DNA of 64,000 bases from Oscillospiraceae bacterium (lineage in GTDB: Bacteria; Bacillota; Clostridia; Oscillospirales; Oscillospiraceae). Of the stretch, positions 27,186 through 33,753 are shown piece after piece; positions within the stretch are counted from its first letter, which is position 1; each line of letters opens with the position of its first letter. The translations under genes were made by a program, and so were the position numbers. Below the pieces are notes generated by a model. The model was given only the letters and a program-made list of their open reading frames with translations. It searched no databases and was not told the DNA's origin. The stretch covers positions 1-64,000 of the forward strand of contig CACWLG010000007.1 in the NCBI GenBank assembly GCA_902761635.1, given 5' to 3'.

Positions 27186-27229
27186 AAAGCGGGCGGATTC
27201 GCAGCAATCGCTGTGAATCCGCCCGCTTT
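27186..27229. terminator. Bidirectional terminator between lipoprotein and diguanylate cyclase genes
   Basis: A stem of about 20 bp (AAAGCGGGCGGATTCGCAGC with its near-perfect complement, 4-base loop) lies between two convergent genes. On the minus strand it ends in TTTT, so it should stop transcription of the cyclase gene. The plus-strand tail (TTTG) is weaker. Confidence 0.75.
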
Positions 27230-27244
27230 GATCGAGGGCATTTT

Positions 27245-28279
27245 TCAGGTTTCCCCGTGGATGCGGCAGCCGCGCCCGCCGGCCTTCTTGACCTGATACA
27301 GAGCGGCGTCCGCCTGCTTGAAGAGCTCCTTCCAGTCTGCGGCGTCGGCGCCGCGGGCAACCCCGACGCTGACAGAGACCGTGGGCAGCTCATCGGCGGC
27401 CGACGCGGCAAGCTCGCGGTTGATGTAGCGGACCTTGTCATGGAGCTTTTCATTCTCCAGCGTTCCGGTGTTGCACATCAGGACAGCAAATTCATCGCCG
27501 CCGATGCGGCAGACACAGTCATCCTGCCGGAAGTTCGCGAGCAGGGAATTGGCGATCTTCTGCAGGACCCGGTCGCCCGTGTCGTGACCGAAGTGATCGT
27601 TGATGCCCTTGAATCTGTCGGTGTCCACAAGCAGGAGGATGGTGTCGTTCGGGTCGATCTCCTCGAGCAGGCGGTCATAGCCTGCGCGGTTGATGAGCCC
27701 GGTCAGCTCGTCGGTCTCGGCTTTACTGGTCAGGCTGTGCTGGGAGATGGTGGTCAGATACATGACCGCGTGCATCCCCATAGTGAGCAGGGCGAAAACG
27801 CATCCGCTCCACACAAGCTGGATGACGAACACCGAAGACTGTGAATACGCAAGCAGCCCGGCCTGATGGAAGAAGCGCGGGAAGGCCAGCACATAGAGCG
27901 CGAGGTTTACAAGGCCGAAGGGGAGAGCCCGCATATACGGCAGCTTCAGCAGACGGCCCAGAAACTCCGCGAGAAAGATCATGCATGTCAGCCCGACAAG
28001 CGGGAGCAGAAAACCGGCGCTCCAGCCCAGCAGGATCACGGAGGCGGCGATATGCACAAATTCCGAGAGATAGAGCAGAAAAATCTGGGTGCGGATCATC
28101 CCCCTGCGCATCAGCAGCAGACCGATCACGTTTATGAGCGCGCAGACCGCGTTCACGCAGAACATCGGCAGTACAGACCAGGTGACATAGTAGAACGCCA
28201 TAAACACGTGCATGCCGAGCAAGCCCTTGGACGTATTGTCAAGCAGGCGTTTTGCCCATTTCCGGTCAGGCACACCCAT
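27245..28279 (-). CDS. Membrane-bound diguanylate cyclase (GGDEF)
   Basis: 344 residues. The N-terminal half holds about six hydrophobic segments (residues 20-185) acting as a membrane sensor. The C-terminal GGDEF domain starts at SKAETDELTGLINRAGYDRLL, with the catalytic loop RIGGDEFAVL near residue 260 and the metal/substrate region VDTDRFKGINDHFGHDTGD. The active-site sequence is intact, so c-di-GMP synthesis from GTP is expected. No RxxD inhibitory site is obvious upstream of GGDEF. No EAL or PilZ partner is nearby. It is a single-gene unit with its own promoter at 28345-28373 and terminator at 27186. Confidence 0.92.
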   Translation of the reverse strand: MGVPDRKWAKRLLDNTSKGLLGMHVFMAFYYVTWSVLPMFCVNAVCALINVIGLLLMRRGMIRTQIFLLYLSEFVHIAASVILLGWSAGFLLPLVGLTCMIFLAEFLGRLLKLPYMRALPFGLVNLALYVLAFPRFFHQAGLLAYSQSSVFVIQLVWSGCVFALLTMGMHAVMYLTTISQHSLTSKAETDELTGLINRAGYDRLLEEIDPNDTILLLVDTDRFKGINDHFGHDTGDRVLQKIANSLLANFRQDDCVCRIGGDEFAVLMCNTGTLENEKLHDKVRYINRELAASAADELPTVSVSVGVARGADAADWKELFKQADAALYQVKKAGGRGCRIHGET

Positions 28280-28344
28280 GTCTCTTCCCCCCTTTGTTTT
28301 TGAAAAACGCAGGTACGCTCCTGCACGCGGCAGGTATATATTTT

Positions 28345-28373
28345 ATAATACCATAGCAGGCGGCAGGTGGCAA
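28345..28373 (-). promoter_or_regulatory. Sigma-A promoter of the diguanylate cyclase gene
   Basis: On the minus strand, TTGCCA (28373-28368), a 17-base spacer and TATTAT (28350-28345). It lies 66 bases upstream of the start at 28279. Confidence 0.65.
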
Positions 28374-28403
28374 TAGAAAAGACGCGGTCCCCTGCGGCTG
28401 CGC

Positions 28404-30281
28404 TCAGGCCGCTGCATCCGCCGCGAGCTTCGCGTCCACCAGACGCTCATACTCGTCCACAAGGCCCGAGAAGAAGGCAAGGCCCTCCCGATAGGTGTTC
28501 TCATCCAGCGGGTCGATCCCGGCGATGGAGAGCAGCGTCTGCGGATCGCCGCTCCGCCCGGCCTTCAGGAACGCCAGGTAGTCCTCCACCGCGCCCTCCT
28601 CGCCGTTTACGATGCGCTCGGCGATGGAGGCGGCATAGCAGACGGAGCTTGCGTACTGGTAGACATAGTACACATAGTAGAAGTGGGGAACGGTCGCCCA
28701 GCGGTACTTGTTTTCCTCGACGCGGAGAATCTCGCCCCCATCATAGACATCGAACAGGGCCGCGTATTTCTCGCTCATCGCTTCCGGATCCAGCGCGCCG
28801 CCGTCCTCAACGATCTGATAGAACCAGTCCTCAAATTCCGCGAAGAACATCTGCGAGAAGAAGTTGGTTTCAAACCTGGACAGCATATTTTCAAGGTAAT
28901 ACAGGCGCTCGTCATCGCTCTGCGCGTTCTGCATTTTGTAGCTGTAATAGAGCAGCTCGTTGGTGGTGGAGGCAACTTCGTGGGTGAAGATCGTGGGGCT
29001 GCGGTACTGGACGGGCTGATTGGCCGTTGTCAGCGCCTCATAGACCGCGTGGCCCAGCTCGTGGGCGATGGTGCTGATATCATCGGACATGCCGTTGTAG
29101 TTGAACAGCACCCAGGGCAGGAAATCATAGCTGCGGGCGTATTCAAAGGCCCCCGTCGTCTTGGTATCGGAGGGATAGACGTCCACCTGGCCGCTTTCGA
29201 TGATGGAGCGGAAGGTCTTGATATACTCTTCGCCCAGGATGCCCAGCGCTTCCGTTACCTCATCCACGGCGTCGTCATAGGACGTCTTGCCCGGGTCAAA
29301 GTCCGAGACATAGTCATACATGTCGTAGGAATGCAGCTTTTCAAGCCCCAGTCCTCTGGCATGGGTTTTCAGGTATCTTTGATTGTCGGCGGCGCCCTCG
29401 TGTGCCGCCTCGACCAGCAGATCGTACACGCGCGGGTCCACATCGTAGGCGTCCAGCGCAGCCTCCAGGGTGGTCTCGTGGTGATTCAGCAGGGCGTTGG
29501 CATAGGCCGCCTTCGCGTTGCCCTCCAGCAGCTTTGCCAGCGTGCTGATATAGGGGATCGCTCTGCCGTAATACAGGCGCGTCGCCTCTGCCTTGAATTC
29601 ATCGGAGTATTCGTCCGAATAGAGTATATCATCAAAGGTCTGATCGTTCACTTCCCGCTCCGTGCCGTCGGGCATGGTGATCTTCAGGTAGGGCATCTCC
29701 ACATATACCATGCGCTGAAAGACCTCAGCCGGATATCCCAGGGCCATGGAAAGCGTCGCCGCCGTCCCGGCCGCCTCTTCGCCCAGGGGCTGCTTGTCGG
29801 GATCGGTGAAATCCTTCACGGCGTAGGTATAGTCCCGAAACAGCGGATCGGCGAAGATGGCCTCGCGCTCCTCCAGGGGCAGCGAAAAGATCTCGGGGAT
29901 CGCAAACGCGGTAAGCTGGCCTTCCCGCGCGTTCATAGTGCTCAGCCTGGCATTCATCTCCGCGAACACAGGATCCGTGGCGTCCAGGCTGCTGCCCAGG
30001 TACGCGTATTCCACGAGCTTATTCTGCAGCCGGGTGAGCTCCGTGAAATAAGCAAACTGCAAATAGTCCCTGATCCCCTGTGCGTTGTTCAGCGTTCCGC
30101 GGAACCGTTCATACTCGTTCAGCATGTCCATGACCTTGTCATAGTCCTTCTGCCATTCCTCCGCACTCGGATAGATGACCGTCAGATCCCACTTCGTGGG
30201 GAGCTTGTCTTCCGCGAAGACCGGCGCCGACAGGGAAATCAGCAGCGCCGCCGCCAGAATAACCGAGAGTATTTTCTTCAT
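28404..30281 (-). CDS. Exported M3-family oligoendopeptidase (PepF-like)
   Basis: Zinc metallopeptidase of the thimet/oligoendopeptidase F family, 625 residues. The zinc site is HELGH (His 407, Glu 408, His 411) in STIAHELGHAVYEAL, with the third ligand expected in the NELLYYSYK helix downstream. The N-terminus MKKILSVILAAALLISLSA followed by PVFAED is a clear Sec signal peptide with an A-x-A type cleavage site. PepF homologues are normally cytoplasmic, so export is noteworthy. The start at 30281 follows AGGAGGAAAGG. It is monocistronic, with its own promoter at 30341. It would supply peptides by cutting oligopeptides outside the cell. Confidence 0.93.
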   Translation of the reverse strand: MKKILSVILAAALLISLSAPVFAEDKLPTKWDLTVIYPSAEEWQKDYDKVMDMLNEYERFRGTLNNAQGIRDYLQFAYFTELTRLQNKLVEYAYLGSSLDATDPVFAEMNARLSTMNAREGQLTAFAIPEIFSLPLEEREAIFADPLFRDYTYAVKDFTDPDKQPLGEEAAGTAATLSMALGYPAEVFQRMVYVEMPYLKITMPDGTEREVNDQTFDDILYSDEYSDEFKAEATRLYYGRAIPYISTLAKLLEGNAKAAYANALLNHHETTLEAALDAYDVDPRVYDLLVEAAHEGAADNQRYLKTHARGLGLEKLHSYDMYDYVSDFDPGKTSYDDAVDEVTEALGILGEEYIKTFRSIIESGQVDVYPSDTKTTGAFEYARSYDFLPWVLFNYNGMSDDISTIAHELGHAVYEALTTANQPVQYRSPTIFTHEVASTTNELLYYSYKMQNAQSDDERLYYLENMLSRFETNFFSQMFFAEFEDWFYQIVEDGGALDPEAMSEKYAALFDVYDGGEILRVEENKYRWATVPHFYYVYYVYQYASSVCYAASIAERIVNGEEGAVEDYLAFLKAGRSGDPQTLLSIAGIDPLDENTYREGLAFFSGLVDEYERLVDAKLAADAAA

Positions 30282-30340
30282 GTCCTTTCCTCCTAACAGT
30301 ATTTTTTGATTTTTCTCTGAGTATATTCGACTTTGTACAC

Positions 30341-30369
30341 ATTATATACAAAATCGGTCAATAATTCAA
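30341..30369 (-). promoter_or_regulatory. Sigma-A promoter of the oligoendopeptidase gene
   Basis: On the minus strand, TTGAAT (30369-30364), a 17-base spacer and a consensus TATAAT (30346-30341). The -10 region is flanked by the inverted repeat TTTGTA/TACAAA, which could be an operator. Confidence 0.7.
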
Positions 30370-30527
30370 GACCGTTCGAGGTCATTGCCCTGCTTTCTCA
30401 AGGCCTCGTGGGAAATCGGGCAGGAGGGGCTGAACCGGCCCCGACCGCACACACCACCGTGCATACCGTTCGGTACACAGCTGTTCAACCGCATACGTAC
30501 AGAGGCTCGTGCCGGAAAAAAACACGA

Positions 30528-30575
30528 TCCCCGGCCATAAGGCCGGGGACCGCGTTTTTGGTGGAGGTGAGGGGA
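30528..30575. repeat. Partial duplicate of ssrA 3' end with hairpin
   Basis: A GC hairpin (TCCCCGGC/GCCGGGGA, 30528-30548) is followed by a 19-base exact copy (30557-30575) of the ssrA 3' terminus (30748-30766). The real ssrA has the same hairpin-then-CCA-end order, so this is a duplicated unit of about 50 bases. A 15-base inverted copy of the ssrA T-arm strand lies at 30684-30698. The rest of the 467-base gap 30282-30748 shows no gene, apart from the promoter at 30341 and the terminator at 30707. Confidence 0.65.
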
Positions 30576-30706
30576 GATTGCAAGCATTTCTTTACCGCTT
30601 GCGGGAGACGCGGAAAAGAAATAGAGGAATGAACCAGTGTGCGCACTGATTCATGCACAGCCCACCGGGCTGTGCGATCAAGATTCAACTCCCCTCACGC
30701 CTGATA

Positions 30707-30748
30707 AATAATACAATCCCCGGCCCAAAAGGCCGGGGATTGTATTAT
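30707..30748 (-). terminator. ssrA terminator
   Basis: A 19-bp perfect stem (AATAATACAATCCCCGGCC and complement, 5-base loop) abuts the tmRNA CCA end. It is followed on the minus strand by a T-rich tail (TTATTTATC). The stem is symmetrical enough to act both ways. Confidence 0.75.
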
Positions 30749-31099
30749 TGGTGGAGGTGAGGGGAGTTGAACCCCTGTCCGAAAGCACTTTAACAGGAAC
30801 TTCTCCGGGCGCAGACGATTGTTTGCATTCCCTCGTCCGAGCGGGAATCGTCACCCTCAGGGACTTGGTAGCTTCATGATGCATGGCACGCGCAAAGCTT
30901 TGCGTGCTCACGTTCACCACTCATCGACGCTGCATCCCGGGCCGTGGTACTCCCGGGCGCAACGCTCGCTAATTAAGCAGCGAGGAGAACTCTATCAGTA
31001 GTGTTCTTTAATTTATAAAGGTTTGCCCGTTTTAAGGATGTCAGGCGCATCCGCCCGCTATTCCTGCCTCCACGCCCCCGTCGAAACCGTTACACCCCC
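30749..31099 (-). ncRNA. ssrA: Transfer-messenger RNA (tmRNA)
   Basis: 351 nt on the minus strand. The 5' end GGGGGTGTAACGGTTTCGACGGGG is the canonical tmRNA start written here only in part. It pairs as a 7-bp acceptor stem with CACCTCC before the discriminator A and an encoded CCA (complement of 30749-30751). The T-arm GGGGTTCAACTCCCC is intact. The tag frame opens at GCA and ends GCTGCTTAA. With SmpB (32008-32478) it rescues stalled ribosomes and marks the nascent peptide for proteolysis. The 5' end is expected to be made by RNase P. I could not find a convincing promoter in the repeat-filled region upstream. Confidence 0.96.
30973..31026 (-). CDS. tmRNA proteolysis tag reading frame
   Basis: Read from the resume codon GCA (31026-31024) to TAA (30975-30973), the tag is ANLYKLKNTTDRVLLAA, 17 residues. 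It keeps the hydrophobic -LAA type end recognised by ClpXP-like proteases but is longer than the 10-11 residue tags of E. coli and its kin. The resume codon choice rests on the GCA-AAC similarity to known tmRNAs. Confidence 0.8.
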   Translation of the reverse strand, partial: ANLYKLKNTTDRVLLAA

Positions 31100-31128
31100 T
31101 CGACGTCAGAAGAAGGCAATTCCATTCC

Positions 31129-31419
31129 GCTTCCCCGGTTTCCGTAAGAGCCGGGAAAGCTCCATATCCATTGCCTCCTTCTTCCTTACCAACTCGAACC
31201 CGCTTTGCTGGGCTTCGAGTTGGGGAGACGAGGAAAAACAATGGTATTCGTCTTCCTCTCGAACGCGAAGTCGATGCTTCGCGTTCGTAAAGAACGCGGA
31301 AAAACTCCTTCTTCCTTACCAGCTCGAACCCGCTTTGCTGGGCTTCGAGTTGGGGAGACGAGGAAAAACAATGGGATTCGTCTTCCTTTCCGATCCGAAG
31401 CGCTGGGGCTTCGGATCGG
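31129..31419. repeat. Array of five strong hairpins with an 83-bp direct repeat
   Basis: The 393-base gap 31100-31492 holds five palindromes in a row: stems at 31129-31138/31151-31160, 31189-31198/31214-31223, 31260-31270/31277-31287, the repeat of the second at 31319-31353, and 31390-31400/31409-31419. Bases 31175-31257 recur at 31305-31387 (offset 130) with two differences. No protein is encoded. A half GTAGGGG repeat follows at 31454. Confidence 0.75.
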
Positions 31420-31453
31420 CTGGAGAACGGGTAAGAACGCTGAGAATCTGATC

Positions 31454-31480
31454 TGTAGGGGCTGATCCCCTGATCAGCCC
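31454..31480. repeat. Half copy of the GTAGGGG-type repeat
   Basis: TGTAGGGG followed by the palindrome GGCTGATC/GATCAGCC. Only one half of the two-armed element seen at 7103 and 19555 is present, directly after the ppiB 3' end. Confidence 0.6.
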
Positions 31481-31492
31481 GCTGTAAAGGGC

Positions 31493-32011
31493 TTATTCCT
31501 TGACCGGCTCCGGGTACTCCACGCCGAAGGTGTCGACCGTGACCTTCTTCATGACCTGGGGCGTGCGGGGCTTGTCATTGTAGTCGGTGCGCACCGCGCA
31601 GATTTTGTCCACGACATCCTCGCCCTCAATGAGCTTGCCGAAGGCCGCGTACTGCCCGTCGAGATGGGGGGAGTCCTCGTGCATGATGAAGAACTGGCTG
31701 CCGGCGGAGTTGGGAGCCATGGTGCGGGCCATGGAGAGAACGCCGCGCTTGTGCACCAGATCGTTCTTGAAGCCGTTGGCGGAAAACTCGCCGTGGATGG
31801 TGTAGCCGGGGCCGCCGGTGCCGACGCCCTTGGGGTCGCCGCCCTGAATCATGAAGCCGGGGATGACGCGGTGGAAAATCACGCCGTCATAGAAGCCCTG
31901 CTTGACAAGGGAGATGAAGTTGTTGACGGTGTTGGGGGCGATGTCGGGATAGAGCTCGGCCTTCATGACGCCGCCGTCTTCCATTTCGATCGTTACGATA
32001 GGATTGCTCAT
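31493..32011 (-). CDS. ppiB: Peptidyl-prolyl cis-trans isomerase, cyclophilin type
   Basis: 172 residues, no signal peptide, so cytoplasmic. Cyclophilin core motifs are FHRVIPGFMIQGGDP (catalytic Arg in the FHR segment), GYTIHGEF, SMARTMAPNSAGSQFFIM and LDGQYAAFGKLIEG. It speeds proline isomerisation during folding. Its start overlaps the smpB stop (ATGA), so the two are co-translated from an upstream minus-strand transcript. The overlap with the ribosome-rescue gene may simply reflect operon packing. Confidence 0.95.
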   Translation of the reverse strand: MSNPIVTIEMEDGGVMKAELYPDIAPNTVNNFISLVKQGFYDGVIFHRVIPGFMIQGGDPKGVGTGGPGYTIHGEFSANGFKNDLVHKRGVLSMARTMAPNSAGSQFFIMHEDSPHLDGQYAAFGKLIEGEDVVDKICAVRTDYNDKPRTPQVMKKVTVDTFGVEYPEPVKE

Positions 32012-32478
32012 CGGTAGTTCCTCTCTTTCATGGCTCTGTCTATATCACGCCTGGCCTCGCGGTCAGCCGCGCTGTCGCGCTTGTCGTGCAGCTTTTTGCC
32101 CTTGCACAGGCCCAGCTCCATCTTCACGCGGCTGTCCTTAAAATACAGTGACAGCGGCACCAGCGCGACGCCGTCCTGCATGACGCGGCTCTGGAGCTTC
32201 AGGATCTCCCGCTTGTGCATCAGCAGACGCTTGGGGCGCATGGGGTCGCGGTTGAAAATGTTGCCGTGCTCATAAGGGCTGATGTGCATGCCGCGGGCAA
32301 AGAGCTCCCCATCCTTGATGGTGCAGAAGGAATCCTTCAGATTCACCTGCCCGGCGCGGATGGACTTGACCTCGGTCCCGAACAGCTCGATCCCGGCTTC
32401 AAAGCGCTCCAGCACAAAGTATTCATGAAAGGCCTTGCGGTTCTGGGTGATCTGCTTGGTCCCCGTCTGCTTCGGCAC
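32008..32478 (-). CDS. smpB: SsrA-binding protein SmpB
   Basis: RNA-binding partner of tmRNA, 156 residues from a GTG at 32478 that has AGGAAG 9-10 bases upstream; earlier in-frame starts would make it longer than the family. It contains NRKAFHEYFVLERFEAGIELFGTEVKSIRAG and GELFARGMHISPYEHGN-type blocks (shown here only as landmarks). The C-terminal basic tail KKLHDKRDSAADREARRDIDRA enters the mRNA channel of stalled ribosomes. It is encoded about 0.9 kb from ssrA on the same strand, a common linkage. Confidence 0.96.
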   Translation of the reverse strand: MPKQTGTKQITQNRKAFHEYFVLERFEAGIELFGTEVKSIRAGQVNLKDSFCTIKDGELFARGMHISPYEHGNIFNRDPMRPKRLLMHKREILKLQSRVMQDGVALVPLSLYFKDSRVKMELGLCKGKKLHDKRDSAADREARRDIDRAMKERNYR

Positions 32479-32580
32479 GGTGCTCACTTCCTTCCGGTTT
32501 CCTGCGGCGTGGAATAGAGTATACCACAATACGCGCCGGAAGAAAAGAAAAATTTGTAAACCATTGCATGTGCCGTCCCG

Positions 32581-32811
32581 TCAACAGAGCCAGCGGCGCC
32601 GCCGGAAGCGCGGGCGGCTGAGGAGCGGCGTCCTCGGCCGCGCAAGCAGCAGGGCGCCGTCGCCCCGGCCGTAGAGCTCCGCCTCCAGATCATGCCAGGG
32701 CTCCAGACCTGCGCTCTCCAGGCTCAGGCGCACCGCGCTGCGCACATCGCCCAGCTCCTCCTCCGTCAGCAGCAAGGCCAGGCTGTCCCTCGATACACAC
32801 ATTGTAACCAT
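32581..32811 (-). CDS. Small hypothetical protein
   Basis: About 76 residues from the ATG at 32811. A GGAGG lies 14 bases upstream, which is far; other in-frame ATGs at 32835 and further up are possible. The middle (LLLTEEELGDVRSAVRLSLESAGLEPW) is likely helical. The C-terminus is very basic (RPRFRRRRWLC). Not recognised. It lies 103 bases upstream of smpB on the same strand and could share its transcript. Confidence 0.45.
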   Translation of the reverse strand: MVTMCVSRDSLALLLTEEELGDVRSAVRLSLESAGLEPWHDLEAELYGRGDGALLLARPRTPLLSRPRFRRRRWLC

Positions 32812-32871
32812 CTTGAAAAATAACGCCTCCATATAATAACTTTTTCGATACGGAAAAGCCTCTTTAACGCG

Positions 32872-32900
32872 ATTATAAGCAAAAATATTTTGAAATTCCA
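32872..32900 (-). promoter_or_regulatory. Candidate promoter for the smpB-ppiB strand
   Basis: Minus strand: TGGAAT (32900-32895), a 17-base spacer, consensus TATAAT (32877-32872), in an AT-rich patch divergent from the Nudix promoter. Confidence 0.45.
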
Positions 32901-32911
32901 CGGAAAAAAAC

Positions 32912-32940
32912 TGGTAATTGTAAAAAGCGTGTGGTATACT
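32912..32940 (+). promoter_or_regulatory. Promoter of the Nudix hydrolase gene
   Basis: TGGTAA (32912-32917), a 17-base spacer and TATACT (32935-32940) preceded by TGG, an extended -10. The -35 is weak. About 90 bases of leader precede the gene. Confidence 0.55.
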
Positions 32941-33029
32941 CAGAAGGAACGGATTATGTCAATCAAATTAATGCAACCACATTGATGAGAATTACTTGCC
33001 GTGCTCCGGCACGGAGAAAGAGGCCTGCA

Positions 33030-33563
33030 ATGGATCTGACCGAGAAGAGGATCAGCGGTGAAGAGAAATATAACGGTGTGATCATCAGCGTTACGCTGGA
33101 CAAGGTGGAGCTGTGTGACGGCAAACAGACCCTGCGCGAGGTCGTGCATCACCCCGGCGGCGTGGGGGTGCTGCCCTTGGATGAGGACGGGAACGTCTAC
33201 ATGGTGCGGCAGTTCCGCTATCCCGTAGGCGCACCGACACTGGAGATCCCCGCGGGAAAGATCGACCACCACGACGATCATCTCGACACGGCCAGGCGCG
33301 AGCTTTCCGAGGAGACGGGCTTCAGCGCCGATGAATACATCGACCTCGGCTGCTGCTACACCTCTCCCGGCTATACCGACGAGATCATCCATGTGTACCT
33401 GGCGCGCGGCCTGCACAAGGGAAAAAGCCACCTGGACGAGGGGGAGTTTCTGAACGTGGAGAAAATGCCCTTTGACGAGCTCCTCGGCATGGTCATGCGC
33501 AATGAGATCATCGACGCAAAGACTGTGATCGCCGTCTCCAAGGCAAAGCTGTATCTGAAGTGA
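33030..33563 (+). CDS. Nudix hydrolase, ADP-ribose pyrophosphatase-like
   Basis: 177 residues from the ATG at 33030 (MDLTEKRISGEEKYNG), preceded by GGAGAAAGAGG. The Nudix box GKIDHHD-x7-RELSEETGF starts near residue 75. Its first acidic residue is Asp where the consensus has Glu, but the catalytic EE pair is intact. VRQFRYPVGAPTLEIPAGK is the typical ADP-ribose pyrophosphatase lead-in. It should hydrolyse ADP-ribose or related nucleoside diphosphate sugars. A frame open upstream to 32931 overlaps the promoter and is not used. Confidence 0.9.
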   Translation: MDLTEKRISGEEKYNGVIISVTLDKVELCDGKQTLREVVHHPGGVGVLPLDEDGNVYMVRQFRYPVGAPTLEIPAGKIDHHDDHLDTARRELSEETGFSADEYIDLGCCYTSPGYTDEIIHVYLARGLHKGKSHLDEGEFLNVEKMPFDELLGMVMRNEIIDAKTVIAVSKAKLYLK

Positions 33564-33669
33564 CAAACGCCCGCGCGGCAAGGCTTGCGGAAGACCGGAA
33601 ACCCGCAGCCGGACTGGCGTGAAGGGCATTATCTGACGCGGCCGCTCTGCCGCCGTGAGAATAAAAGAC

Positions 33670-33698
33670 TTGCTACATGCGCACAGATATGGTAGAAT
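33670..33698 (+). promoter_or_regulatory. Promoter of murA-yycJ-rlmH
   Basis: TTGCTA (33670-33675), a 17-base spacer, TAGAAT (33693-33698) preceded by TGG. It lies 56 bases upstream of the murA start. Confidence 0.65.
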
Positions 33699-33753
33699 CG
33701 CAAACTGGCGGCCCACGACGAGGGCAGGAGCCAAGATACGGAAGGTGTACAAC

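Noticed and set aside
30819-31001. Short plus-strand protein frame opposite ssrA
   Set aside because: It is fully contained in the tmRNA gene on the other strand and has no ribosome site.
31189-31353. Possible tRNA, suggested by the GGTTCGAGTT-like T-loop in the hairpins
   Set aside because: No acceptor stem, anticodon arm or D-arm can be assembled. The letters are part of a repeated simple hairpin.
31129-31419. Possible CRISPR array from repeated hairpins
   Set aside because: Only one 83-bp unit recurs, spacers are not of uniform length, the repeats contain the palindromes themselves, and no cas genes are near.
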